From Dehalococcoidia bacterium (GTDB lineage Bacteria; Chloroflexota; Dehalococcoidia; SZUA-161; SpSt-899), in contig JALPXT010000036.1 in the NCBI GenBank assembly GCA_023271485.1, positions 1-12,620 on the forward strand: 12,620 nt of DNA, written 5' to 3'. Below, one piece after another: positions 1 to 6,756 of the stretch. How positions within the stretch are numbered: position 1 is the stretch's first letter; each line of letters begins with the position of its first letter. The notes beneath the pieces are model-generated. The model was not told the DNA's origin, searched no databases, and was given only the letters and a program-made list of their open reading frames with translations. Position numbers and translations under genes: made by a program.

Positions 1-2
1 TT

Positions 3-414
3 GTTGTTTGTATCCACAGTAACGAGCGTTACCCCTGGCGCTTCCCTGGCGCACTCTCTCAGCGCGGTTCAATGCCAATCGGCGATTACGCCCTGATAGA
101 CGGGAACAACATGCTTGCTGTTGTGGAGCGTAAGACACTGGATAACCTTCTTGGCGACTTCGCAATGATGCCGGTGCTGCATCAAAGGCTGGCTGAGCTT
201 GCTACTCATAAGAATCACGCCCTGGTGATCGAGGCTCCTTATGCAGACTTCTTGAATCCGGGATAGAGAACAGAGAACAGAAGCTTCTGACGTCTGACTT
301 CTGACTTCTGTTTTCTCCCCGTCTGTCTTCTGCGCGAATCGGAAGGTGGCAAATGAGTGGACGCGGCACTACTTTGCTTCCGTATGGGACCTGACACAGG
401 GCATGGACAAGTGA
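3..414 (+). pseudogene. ERCC4-type (XPF-like) nuclease, broken, 5' end outside window
   Basis: The frame is open from the left edge to a TAG at 264-266. It reads a PIGDYALIDG stretch followed by VVERKTLDNL, which matches the ERCC4 nuclease core (GDY, then ERKxxxD), the metal-binding site of XPF-family structure-specific endonucleases. The end of the same domain appears in another frame: codons 325-414 read VFCANRKVANEWTRHYF and run on to a TGA at 412-414. That matches the 'F..NRK.A..W..R.F' tail that closes the ERCC4 fold. The two parts are separated by about 60 bases of 7-base repeats with stops, so roughly 20-30 codons of the domain are lost and the frame is shifted. The first part ends in an intact-looking FLNP. 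The family assignment is confident from the motifs. That the gene is dead is inferred; a sequencing error alone would not explain the repeat patch. Confidence 0.75.
265..320. repeat. Heptanucleotide-repeat patch with palindromic centre
   Basis: Two copies of AGAGAAC (265-278) lead into a perfect 12-base palindrome CAGAAGCTTCTG (278-289). This is followed by TCTGACG (286-292), TCTGACT (293-299), TCTGACT (300-306), TCTGTTT (307-313) and TCTCCCC (314-320), all in a period of seven. The left arm GAGAACAGAAG can pair with the right-hand CTTCTGTTTTCTC, apart from a two-base bulge. The patch interrupts the ERCC4-type gene. It resembles the short tandemly repeated heptamers known from several bacterial genomes, but I cannot assign a named family. 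Confidence 0.7.
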
Positions 415-430
415 GGGGCACACAAAACGC

Positions 431-459
431 TGGATTGTTGGGTGGTCACGGTGTATAAT
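431..459 (+). promoter_or_regulatory. Possible sigma-70 type promoter
   Basis: A perfect -10 hexamer TATAAT lies at 454-459. With a 17-base spacer, the matching -35 is TGGATT (431-436), which agrees with TTGACA at only three of six positions. It points towards the downstream operon but lies about 280 bases before its first gene, so the leader would be long. The weak -35 keeps confidence low. Confidence 0.35.
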
Positions 460-507
460 TAAGCTGATGAGTAACCCAAAAAGATTTCTTAACTACTCAG
501 GTTGCCA

Positions 508-529
508 GGCCTGCCCCCGGCCGCAGGCC
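508..529. repeat. GC-rich hairpin, 7-bp stem
   Basis: GGCCTGC (508-514) and GCAGGCC (523-529) pair perfectly around an eight-base loop. No T-run follows on either strand, so a simple terminator is unlikely. The role is unknown. Confidence 0.5.
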
Positions 530-533
530 CAGG

Positions 534-600
534 GGTTCACGGTTCAAGGTTCACGGTTGTCCAGCTTGCGCTCTTCATAGAACCCTGAACCTTGAACCCG
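534..600. repeat. Heptanucleotide-repeat inverted repeat (GGTTCAn / GAACCnn)
   Basis: The left arm has GGTTCAC, GGTTCAA, GGTTCAC and GGTTGTC in a period of seven (534-561). The right arm has GAACCCT, GAACCTT and GAACCCG (580-600). Bases 541-558 pair with 581-598 at 17 of 18 positions around a 22-base loop. This has the same architecture as the patch at 265-320, with opposed heptamer runs forming a hairpin, but the heptamer differs. It does not touch a coding frame. Confidence 0.75.
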
Positions 601-678
601 AATAGTTACGATTTACTGTCATAATTCATCAGTCAAGCGAGGAAACGGAGTGTAGCCGGCTTGCGTATTTCGCCACCG

Positions 679-718
679 CTGAGGGGCTTCGGAGTCGGTC
701 AGTCTCGGAGGCCTTCAG
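679..718 (+). promoter_or_regulatory. Long imperfect leader hairpin upstream of the operon
   Basis: Bases 679-694 pair with 704-718 around a nine-base loop (695-703). Most positions are Watson-Crick, with two G-T pairs, one bulged G and one G-G mismatch. The hairpin ends about 13 bases before the ribosome binding site of the first gene (733-737), so it could influence mRNA stability or translation. No T-run follows, which argues against a terminator. It matches no riboswitch class I can name. Confidence 0.45.
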
Positions 719-742
719 GGCACAATCATAGGGGAGGCAGTG

Positions 743-955
743 ATGAAATCGGAAGAAGAAGTCCAGCGGGGGCTGTCGTACTGGCAAGGCTTTTTGGACG
801 CCTTAAACTGGGCCAAAACTTATTCGGATAAGCCGGTGGAGATGGACAGCAAATACCTCGAAGCGGAGGCCTCGGTACGTACTTTGGAGTGGGTATTGAA
901 AGAGGAACAAGCTGCTGAAGAAGTAGCATCGGGGCACACTGTGCCATCTTTCTAA
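743..955 (+). CDS. Small acidic hypothetical protein, first gene of the Hsp70 operon
   Basis: This is a 70-residue acidic protein beginning MKSEEEVQRG, with no signal peptide or membrane segment. Its Trp/Tyr/Phe-rich amphipathic stretch (YWQGFLDALNWA) and helical-looking C-terminal half (LEAEASVRTLEWVLKEEQ) suggest a compact helical fold. A GTG at 740 is also in frame but sits only two bases after the GGAGG at 733-737. The ATG at 743 has five bases of spacing and is the better start. A 52-base gap separates it from the TPR gene on the same strand. I do not recognise the family. The strong ribosome binding site and the position at the head of the operon support a real gene, possibly an accessory or adaptor of the downstream chaperone set; that role is inference. 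Confidence 0.6.
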   Translation: MKSEEEVQRGLSYWQGFLDALNWAKTYSDKPVEMDSKYLEAEASVRTLEWVLKEEQAAEEVASGHTVPSF

Positions 956-1007
956 GGGCGCCGGGCACATACATGCTACTGCCCTCCCCGGCCTGCGAGA
1001 AAGAGAC

Positions 1008-3665
1008 ATGACACGAAAACGCAGTCGCAGAGAGCGCAAGCTCGAGCATAAGAAGCGTACGCCGTCCAGTCAACTGCTACAACAAGGCCGACAAAAGCTT
1101 GAGGAAGGGGACCCCCGCCAGGCCCTGGATTACTTCAAACGGGCCCAACGTGAGGACGGCAGCCTGAAAGGGTTGAATGTACTACTCTTTTGCGCCTATT
1201 CTCAGCGTGCCAGGCAACTGGCAACGAAGGGTATGACAAGTGAAGCCGCAGCCATGCGCAAGCTGGCTGACGAGCAATATGCCGCCATCGACCCCCAGGC
1301 CCTATCGGATGGTGATTTCGTTCGATATGTCCGCCATCTGAAGACCGCCGAGGCGGTACAGATCTATAGCAGCCGCCCCGGACAGCAAGAGCCCGCTCCC
1401 GAGGTTGAACAGACACTGGCGGACCAACTGGTAGCTAGCCGGCGATGGGAAGCCCTTGCCATGCTGGGCCAGGACCATCCACTCCGGCGGGATGCAGAGA
1501 TCGTAAAACCAGCCATTGCTTTAATGGATGCCGGGGACTGGGAGCAGGCCGGAACTGCCCTGGCAGGTATTTCACGACGATCGCCTTTTGCGCCCTGGCG
1601 TATTTTCTGCAAGGCGATGGCTTGCTTTGGCGCCGGGGATGACGTTGGTCTACGCCAGGCCCTTGACCGGCTACCGAAGCATTTCATGCTTAGCCAGACA
1701 GTCAATGAGCTGAGGAGCCTATGCGCCCCGGGGACAAAGGGAATGCCGAAAGGTAGGCCGACGCCGGTGCAACAGGCGCTGGAAACCGAGACCGGCGACA
1801 AAGAGCAACTTGCCGCTAACCTGATTGCTGCGCTCAGACAGGACCCGCCGCGGTGGTATCAGGTTGAACGGTTGCTCCCGCCCCTGGCCAAAGCCATCTA
1901 TCCAGAGGATCCCGTTGAAGCCTGCGTTGCCCTTTTGGAGATCATCGGCATCGGTGGTCGCCAGGGCAGCTTGCCGCTGTCCAGCATTCCGGTAATGCAA
2001 CGACTGCTCCCTCAGGATTTGGCCCGGGCAGTGGCTGCCCGGGTAGAGTTGGTCAATCAGCAAGTTTCCCACCGGGTCTGGACTGTTGTCCCCGCCACCA
2101 CCTACCTTGCTCACCAGGATGTCGAGTTCCCTGACACACGCCAGCAAGCCCTCGTTAGGGCCCGAATCCTGGAATTTCTCGCCCGCTCCGGTCACAAAGG
2201 AGGCGCCTGCCCCCACTGTGTAGGGGCGCAGGTGATCAAGACTCTCTGGGACCTCACTGGTGAACACTCTGATAACCCGGAAATGATCTTTGCGGATCTG
2301 ATGCTCGCTAGCCTGGAAGTTGACCCGGACAACCGGGAAGGTTACCGTTTCCTCGTGGAGCTCCTCCGCAGCGAGGCCTCGGCGCGGCCGAAAGTCGAGA
2401 GGGTGCTGACCGAAATGGCGTCCCGGTTTAAGGACGACCCGGACCCTTGCGTGGAGTTGGCTGCTCTCTACTTCACCCGAAACGCCTATCGCAAAGCTGA
2501 GGCTGCACTGGAAGAAGCCCGGAGGCGGGCGCCCCACGATGAGCGGATCCTGGACAAGCAAGCCATCGGCTATTTGAAATCGGCAGACCACAGCCGAAAC
2601 CGGAAGAACTATGCCCTGGCCGAGCATGACCTCCAGCGTGCCGAAGCTCTTCGCCGCCGACGCCTGGCACCCATCCTCCTGGTGAAGCGTTTGGGGCTGA
2701 AGCTGATGAGCGACGGGGGCGGAGCCATGGCTGAAGTAGAGCGCAAACTGAGATCCCTCTCCACCTTTGATCAGTTGAGAACTCTGGTGCTGCTCATCCT
2801 CGACCTGACCGCGGCGAACAAAGTGGAGCAGCTCACCCTGGCTAGCTTGATGAAGATGCTGAGCAGCAAACGAGACATGCTTGACCAGCTCGATGCCAGC
2901 GAGGTCATTGGACTTCTTGCCCCCGTTGACGAGGATTTCAAGCTCGTGTTTCCAGACCTTCAGGTTGCGCCTGTCCTGGCTGGCTGGGCGACCAGACTCC
3001 TGGCAATGGTCGAAGATGACCACCTCATTGCTATCTTTGATATCCTGCTGGCCTGCCAGAACCGCTCTGCCGTCCGGACTGAAATCAGCCGCCGACTGAA
3101 AGGGCTGGCAACATCGGACCAGGACGCGCTGCTCCGGTTCTACCTGGCTGTAATTTGTCACCTGGATGGTGAAACCTACGGGTCCCAGAGTTTCGAGGCG
3201 ATTGTGGATGCCGCCAATCCCGCCCTGAAGGAGCGACTGCGGGCGGCGGCAGCCCGGCTTGCCCGACATACCCATGGTCCACTGCGAGAAGCATTGCAGC
3301 AGTTCAATTTTGATATACTGGATTCACCCTTCACCTCGCTTGAAGAGGTGTCCCCGGGGTTTGAGGAGCTTCTACCCGACCTCATCGGACTCCTGAACGA
3401 TACCAGCGGACTCTTTTCCGATGATGAGGACGACCAGACGGACGAACTGGAAGACCTGGAGGAGATGCTGGACGAGGCAGGCGTGCGGGGTGCTCCGTTG
3501 CCGGTGCTTCAGGATTTCGTGGGGTATTTCCGGTCAACCCCACAACAACGCCGGGAGCTGGACCAGATTGCCCGTGCTGTTGAAGACAAATACGACGACC
3601 TTTCTCGCGAGCTGCGCGTTCTTCTCTTCCCCAAAAGGAAGGGGAGGAGCCGGCAGCGGCGCTAA
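1008..3665 (+). CDS. Large tetratricopeptide (TPR) repeat protein of the Hsp70 operon
   Basis: An 885-residue, mostly alpha-helical protein. It has a very basic N-terminus (RKRSRRERKLEHKK) and TPR-like helix pairs at about residues 22-95, 130-215 and 470-550, the last reading ELAALYFTRNAYRKAEAALEEARRRAP. A CPHC motif stands at 401-404 in the middle. From about 560 to 770 there is a repeat-poor helical region. An acidic patch follows (DDEDDQTDELEDLEEMLDE, about 805-823) and the C-terminus is basic (KRKGRSRQRR). There is no signal peptide or membrane segment, so it should be cytoplasmic. TPR domains usually bind proteins, often chaperone tails or unfolded clients, and its place before the J-like, GrpE-like and Hsp70 genes suggests a scaffold or client-recruiting subunit (inference). 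The ribosome binding site before 1008 is weak (GAGAAAGAG). The next gene starts 21 bases after the stop. The long minus-strand frame at 1719-3275 is an antisense shadow. Confidence 0.85.
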   Translation: MTRKRSRRERKLEHKKRTPSSQLLQQGRQKLEEGDPRQALDYFKRAQREDGSLKGLNVLLFCAYSQRARQLATKGMTSEAAAMRKLADEQYAAIDPQALSDGDFVRYVRHLKTAEAVQIYSSRPGQQEPAPEVEQTLADQLVASRRWEALAMLGQDHPLRRDAEIVKPAIALMDAGDWEQAGTALAGISRRSPFAPWRIFCKAMACFGAGDDVGLRQALDRLPKHFMLSQTVNELRSLCAPGTKGMPKGRPTPVQQALETETGDKEQLAANLIAALRQDPPRWYQVERLLPPLAKAIYPEDPVEACVALLEIIGIGGRQGSLPLSSIPVMQRLLPQDLARAVAARVELVNQQVSHRVWTVVPATTYLAHQDVEFPDTRQQALVRARILEFLARSGHKGGACPHCVGAQVIKTLWDLTGEHSDNPEMIFADLMLASLEVDPDNREGYRFLVELLRSEASARPKVERVLTEMASRFKDDPDPCVELAALYFTRNAYRKAEAALEEARRRAPHDERILDKQAIGYLKSADHSRNRKNYALAEHDLQRAEALRRRRLAPILLVKRLGLKLMSDGGGAMAEVERKLRSLSTFDQLRTLVLLILDLTAANKVEQLTLASLMKMLSSKRDMLDQLDASEVIGLLAPVDEDFKLVFPDLQVAPVLAGWATRLLAMVEDDHLIAIFDILLACQNRSAVRTEISRRLKGLATSDQDALLRFYLAVICHLDGETYGSQSFEAIVDAANPALKERLRAAAARLARHTHGPLREALQQFNFDILDSPFTSLEEVSPGFEELLPDLIGLLNDTSGLFSDDEDDQTDELEDLEEMLDEAGVRGAPLPVLQDFVGYFRSTPQQRRELDQIARAVEDKYDDLSRELRVLLFPKRKGRSRQRR

Positions 3666-3686
3666 AACTAGAATGAGGGAAATACA

Positions 3687-3992
3687 ATGCTAACCCATTA
3701 CCTGGTATTGGGGCTTTCGCCCCAGGCCTCCACCGAGGAGGTCCGGCAGCGCTACCTGCAGTTGGTCAGGGAAAATCCCCCGAGCAGGGCCCCCGAGTAT
3801 TTCCAAAAAATCACCGCCGCCTATGACGCATTGAAGGACGAGCGAGCGCGGGTGGCGACGAGGCTCTTTGGGACTCTGCAATACGCCGATCTGGAAATGG
3901 CGCTGATGGACCTGGTGCGGGCGAATGCCTCGAGGCGAAAAAGTCCGGGGTTAAGGGCGCTGTTGGATGCAGAAGGAGTACTCGATGGATAA
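3687..3992 (+). CDS. J-domain-like co-chaperone with NPP instead of HPD
   Basis: This 101-residue protein starts HYLVLGLSPQASTEEVRQRY, the first two helices of a DnaJ J-domain. EYFQKITAAYDALKDERAR follows, the third helix with the typical F..I..AY..L.d...R pattern. In the loop between helices II and III the HPD tripeptide is replaced by NPP (residues 30-32). HPD is what activates the Hsp70 ATPase in ordinary J-proteins, so this one either works through another contact or pairs with the divergent Hsp70 of this operon. There is no G/F-rich segment, zinc finger or C-terminal substrate domain. The ribosome binding site GAGGG lies seven bases before the ATG. The last eight bases overlap the start of the GrpE-like gene (ATGGATAA), pointing to translational coupling. 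Confidence 0.85.
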   Translation: MLTHYLVLGLSPQASTEEVRQRYLQLVRENPPSRAPEYFQKITAAYDALKDERARVATRLFGTLQYADLEMALMDLVRANASRRKSPGLRALLDAEGVLDG

Positions 3993-4644
3993 CTGGAAGT
4001 CACTGGTGCTTCAGGATTTCCAGCACTGGCTGGAGAACCTCTCACAAGATGTGATAGCATATGACGACGCTGCGGAGGTGGCGTGTGACTGGCATACTCT
4101 TTTGGCTGAGTTTACCGCCTTGCGCCAGGAGATCCGCCTGCAAAATAGGGAGCAGGTCAAGGTGCTCCGGGACCTGGCGACGGTGGCTGAGGTGGGCGAG
4201 ACGACGATTGACTTGTTTCGCCGCCACACGGAGGAGCTGTCTGGTCTGGAGGAACGGAGCCGACAGGCGGCTGAACGGCGATGTCTGCTGTCGTTCCTCG
4301 ATGTGCGCGATGCCCTGGTGCGCGGCCGGGACGCCGCGGCCAGGGTAGCCGCCTCCCGTGGCCTGTTTCGGCGCCCTCCCCGAGGGATCGAGGAAGTGGT
4401 ACAGGGATATGAAATGGCTATAGAGCGTTTCGACCGGGCCCTAGCCCAGGCCGGTGTGCGCCTTATCGAGACGGTGGGGCGCATCTTTGATGCTGAGCAG
4501 ATGCGGGCGGTGGGGACCCGCACAGTGAACAGCGTCACCGATGGTGTGGTTGTGGAGGAATTCTTCAGCGGCTTCGTTCACGGCGATGAAGTGCTTCGTC
4601 TGGCTGAGGTAGTAGTTAATCGACACCAAGATGGAAAGGGGTAG
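3985..4644 (+). CDS. GrpE-like nucleotide exchange factor
   Basis: A 219-residue protein. Residues about 40-100 form a charged long-helix region (LRQEIRLQNREQVKVLRDLA), as in the GrpE dimer stalk. Residues 147-213 follow the GrpE head: RFDRALAQAGVRLIETVGRIFDAEQMRAVG, then VEEFFSGFVHGDEVLRLAEVVVNR. The second part matches the GrpE C-terminal signature of a glycine-containing turn followed by 'vLR.A.V.V', which contacts the Hsp70 nucleotide-binding domain. The expected role is to release ADP from the neighbouring Hsp70. An ATG at 3967 is in frame, but AAGGAG (3973-3978) lies six bases before the ATG at 3985, which I chose. The gene overlaps the J-like gene by eight bases and ends three bases before the Hsp70 start. 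It is divergent from housekeeping GrpE, with FDAEQMRAVG where FDP..H.AV is usual. Confidence 0.8.
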   Translation: MDNWKSLVLQDFQHWLENLSQDVIAYDDAAEVACDWHTLLAEFTALRQEIRLQNREQVKVLRDLATVAEVGETTIDLFRRHTEELSGLEERSRQAAERRCLLSFLDVRDALVRGRDAAARVAASRGLFRRPPRGIEEVVQGYEMAIERFDRALAQAGVRLIETVGRIFDAEQMRAVGTRTVNSVTDGVVVEEFFSGFVHGDEVLRLAEVVVNRHQDGKG

Positions 4645-4647
4645 GCT

Positions 4648-6408
4648 ATGGAGAAAGAACCGATCGTAGGCATTGATCTGGGCACGACCAACTCAGAAGT
4701 TGCGTTCATTTTCGATGGGCAACCACAAGTCATCAAAGAAAATGATGATGGCATTGTGCCTTCGTGCGTCGGGCTGGACCCCGAGGGCAAGATCATTGTG
4801 GGCAGGCAGGCCCATAACCAGTACATTGTCTATCCGGAACGGACGGTGATCTCCATCAAGCGCAAGATGGGCTCCGATGAGCGCGTGCCGATGGGCAAGG
4901 AGTTCTATTCCCCTCAGGAGATATCGGCCTTCATCCTGAAGGCTTTGAAGGAGCGGACCGAGCGAGTTCTGAATCGGCCGGTACGCAGGGCGGTCATTAC
5001 GGTGCCGGCCTACTTCACCGACGCGCAGCGGCAGGCAACGCGAGAAGCCGGGGAAATCGCCGGACTGGAGGTGGTGCGAATCATCAACGAGCCTACGGCA
5101 GCGGCCCTGGCCTACGGCGGCCATACTGCCGGCCATCAGAAAATCCTGGTTTACGACCTGGGAGGCGGGACTTTCGACGTCTCAGTGGTAAGCATTGAGG
5201 CCGGCGTCGTCGAGGTCATGGCTTCCACCGGGGATAACCACCTTGGTGGAGACGATTTTGATAAGATGATCCAGGAGCACCTTAACGAGCATTTAGAGGG
5301 AGTGCTGGGACTGTCCTCGGTGAGAGAGAATCGGACCCTGCAAGCCCGCCTACGACGGGCGGCAGAGCAAGCCAAGATCGAGTTGTCCGATCGTCCCTAC
5401 GCCAGAGTCGAGGAAGACCATATCGGCGAGGTGAACGGCCGGAGCCGCCATATGTCCATGGAGCTATCCCGCGTCGATTTCGAGCAGGATATTGAGGAGG
5501 CCATGGCGCAGACCTTGAAGGCAGTGACCACGGCGCTGAACGATGCCGCAGTGCGGCCCAGTGAACTGGACAAAGTCCTGCTGGTGGGAGGGTCGACCCG
5601 CATTCCTCGCATCCGGCAACTGCTGTGGGAACGGCTGGGGCAGGAGCCCCACGGTGAAGTGGACCCGGAGCTATGCGTAACCCTGGGAGCAGCGGTCCAG
5701 GCAGGAATCGAGATGGGTATAGAGGTCGAGTCGGTGCTGGTGGACATCACCCCCTACACCTTTGGGACCAGCGCCGTGGGGGAGCTTTACGGCCGCCCCT
5801 ATACCAACCAGTTCGTTCCCTTGATTCGACGCAATACCAAGCTCCCCGTTACCAAGACCGAGATGTTCTATACATTGTATGAGGACCAGGAAAGCGTGGC
5901 GGTGGACGTCTATCAGGGAGAAGACCAGGATGCCCTGAAGAATGTGAAGGTCGGTAACTTCTTGTTCCGAGGACTGAATCAGAAAGCCGGGGCGAGGGAT
6001 CAGGGTATTCTGCTCACGTACGGCCTGGACCTGGATGGCATTCTGAAGATACATGCGGTGGAACGGGCCACCGGCAAAGAGATACGCGGCGTGATTGAGA
6101 ACGCCACGGGCCGGAGCACCCCGGAAGAACTTGATGCATCCAGAGACCGGGTGGCGGCGCTCTGGGGCGACGACGATGCAAGCCAAGACAGACTTCGGCA
6201 AGACACCGCGGCCGGGGAGAAGCTGCCTGAAGAAATGCGCCGGACGCTGGAGCAGGCGGAGAAAGCCCTTGATACAGCAGCAACGGAAGACCGTGAAGAG
6301 ATAATCAATCTGATGGAGGATATCCGCGATTCGCTCAGGGCGGGAGACCTTCGAAAGGCAGAAGAGTCGAAGCAGGAGCTGGATGAGATACTCTTCTACT
6401 TGGGATAG
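4648..6408 (+). CDS. Hsp70-family chaperone (DnaK-like, divergent paralogue)
   Basis: A 586-residue cytoplasmic ATP-dependent chaperone. The nucleotide-binding domain is complete: phosphate-1 loop GIDLGTTNSEVA (about 8-19), VITVPAYFTDAQRQATREAG (116-135), INEPTAAALAYG (146-157), phosphate-2 loop YDLGGGTFDVSV (169-180), GDNHLGGDDFD (195-205) and adenosine motif LLVGGSTRIPRI (311-322). The linker reads SVLVDITPYTFG (362-373), like the VLLLDVTPLSLG linker of DnaK. The substrate-binding beta domain (about 374-485) is recognisable but divergent, with about eight extra residues near 380-388 (YGRPYTNQ). The helical lid (about 490-586) is shorter than usual and lacks the long acidic tail of housekeeping DnaK. 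The length is slightly below the usual 600-640. An AAAGGGG ribosome binding site precedes the ATG, and the stop is three bases before the zinc-ribbon gene. It is probably a specialised Hsp70 rather than the main DnaK, since its partners are all unusual. Confidence 0.92.
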   Translation: MEKEPIVGIDLGTTNSEVAFIFDGQPQVIKENDDGIVPSCVGLDPEGKIIVGRQAHNQYIVYPERTVISIKRKMGSDERVPMGKEFYSPQEISAFILKALKERTERVLNRPVRRAVITVPAYFTDAQRQATREAGEIAGLEVVRIINEPTAAALAYGGHTAGHQKILVYDLGGGTFDVSVVSIEAGVVEVMASTGDNHLGGDDFDKMIQEHLNEHLEGVLGLSSVRENRTLQARLRRAAEQAKIELSDRPYARVEEDHIGEVNGRSRHMSMELSRVDFEQDIEEAMAQTLKAVTTALNDAAVRPSELDKVLLVGGSTRIPRIRQLLWERLGQEPHGEVDPELCVTLGAAVQAGIEMGIEVESVLVDITPYTFGTSAVGELYGRPYTNQFVPLIRRNTKLPVTKTEMFYTLYEDQESVAVDVYQGEDQDALKNVKVGNFLFRGLNQKAGARDQGILLTYGLDLDGILKIHAVERATGKEIRGVIENATGRSTPEELDASRDRVAALWGDDDASQDRLRQDTAAGEKLPEEMRRTLEQAEKALDTAATEDREEIINLMEDIRDSLRAGDLRKAEESKQELDEILFYLG

Positions 6409-6411
6409 ACC

Positions 6412-6756
6412 ATGGACCAGTGTCCAACTTGCCGTGCGCCATATAGAGAAAGAAACGTGTGCTATCGCTGCCAAACCGATTGGCGGGAGGTGCTCGGGGT
6501 CGAGCGCGCCGCCGTTCGTTACCGGCAACAGGCCCTCGTCGCACTGCAAAGTAGGCGCTTCCATACCGCGTATGATTACGCAAGGCGGGCGTGTAAGCTT
6601 CATCGCTGTTCCGAGTCGATAATGGTGCTGGCGTTGGCCTCACTGGGATTGCGAAAGTTCGATGACGCTCTGGCGCTGTGGAAAGAATACAGGGAGAGAG
6701 TTGGGGTCAAGTCTTGCAATGCAACATCAGTCCTGCTCCTAACGTTTACCGAGTAG
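6412..6756 (+). CDS. Zinc-ribbon / TPR-like small protein, C-terminus altered by a repeat element
   Basis: A 114-residue protein. The N-terminus carries a four-cysteine zinc ribbon (CPTC at 4-7 and CYRC at 17-20). Residues about 33-95 form TPR-like helix pairs (RYRQQALVALQSRRFHTAYDYARRA, then LALASLGLRKFDDALALWKEYRER). It starts three bases after the Hsp70 stop, so it is very probably in the same operon. The combination suggests a small adaptor of the chaperone set; the function is unknown. From about codon 99 the reading enters the inverted-repeat element at 6706-6792, so the last 16 or so residues (VKSCNATSVLLLTFTE) are encoded by the element. They probably replace the native C-terminus, but whether the protein is truncated or merely given a new tail cannot be told from this copy alone. 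Confidence 0.75.
   Translation: MDQCPTCRAPYRERNVCYRCQTDWREVLGVERAAVRYRQQALVALQSRRFHTAYDYARRACKLHRCSESIMVLALASLGLRKFDDALALWKEYRERVGVKSCNATSVLLLTFTE

Larger units (their letters stand above)
415..742. other. Gene-free leader region before the Hsp70 operon
   Basis: I see no credible coding frame in these 328 bases. The region holds a possible promoter (431-459), a small GC-rich hairpin (508-529), a 7-base-repeat inverted repeat (534-600), and a strong hairpin close to the first gene (679-718). I looked for a cobalamin riboswitch, T-box and similar leaders and recognised none. Confidence 0.6.

Noticed and set aside
265..600. Repeats considered as a CRISPR array
   Set aside because: The units are seven bases long, run in opposed directions and have no spacers of regular length.
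415..742. Cobalamin or other known riboswitch before the operon
   Set aside because: No conserved B12-box-like or other riboswitch core is recognisable, and the downstream genes are chaperones rather than cobamide genes.
1719..3275. 518-codon open frame on the minus strand inside the TPR gene
   Set aside because: It lies wholly antisense to the 885-codon gene, has biased composition typical of antisense frames in high-GC DNA, shows no recognisable domain, and has no ribosome binding site I would accept.
5671..6603. 310-codon minus-strand frame across the Hsp70 and zinc-ribbon genes
   Set aside because: Antisense shadow; the plus-strand proteins are clear family members.
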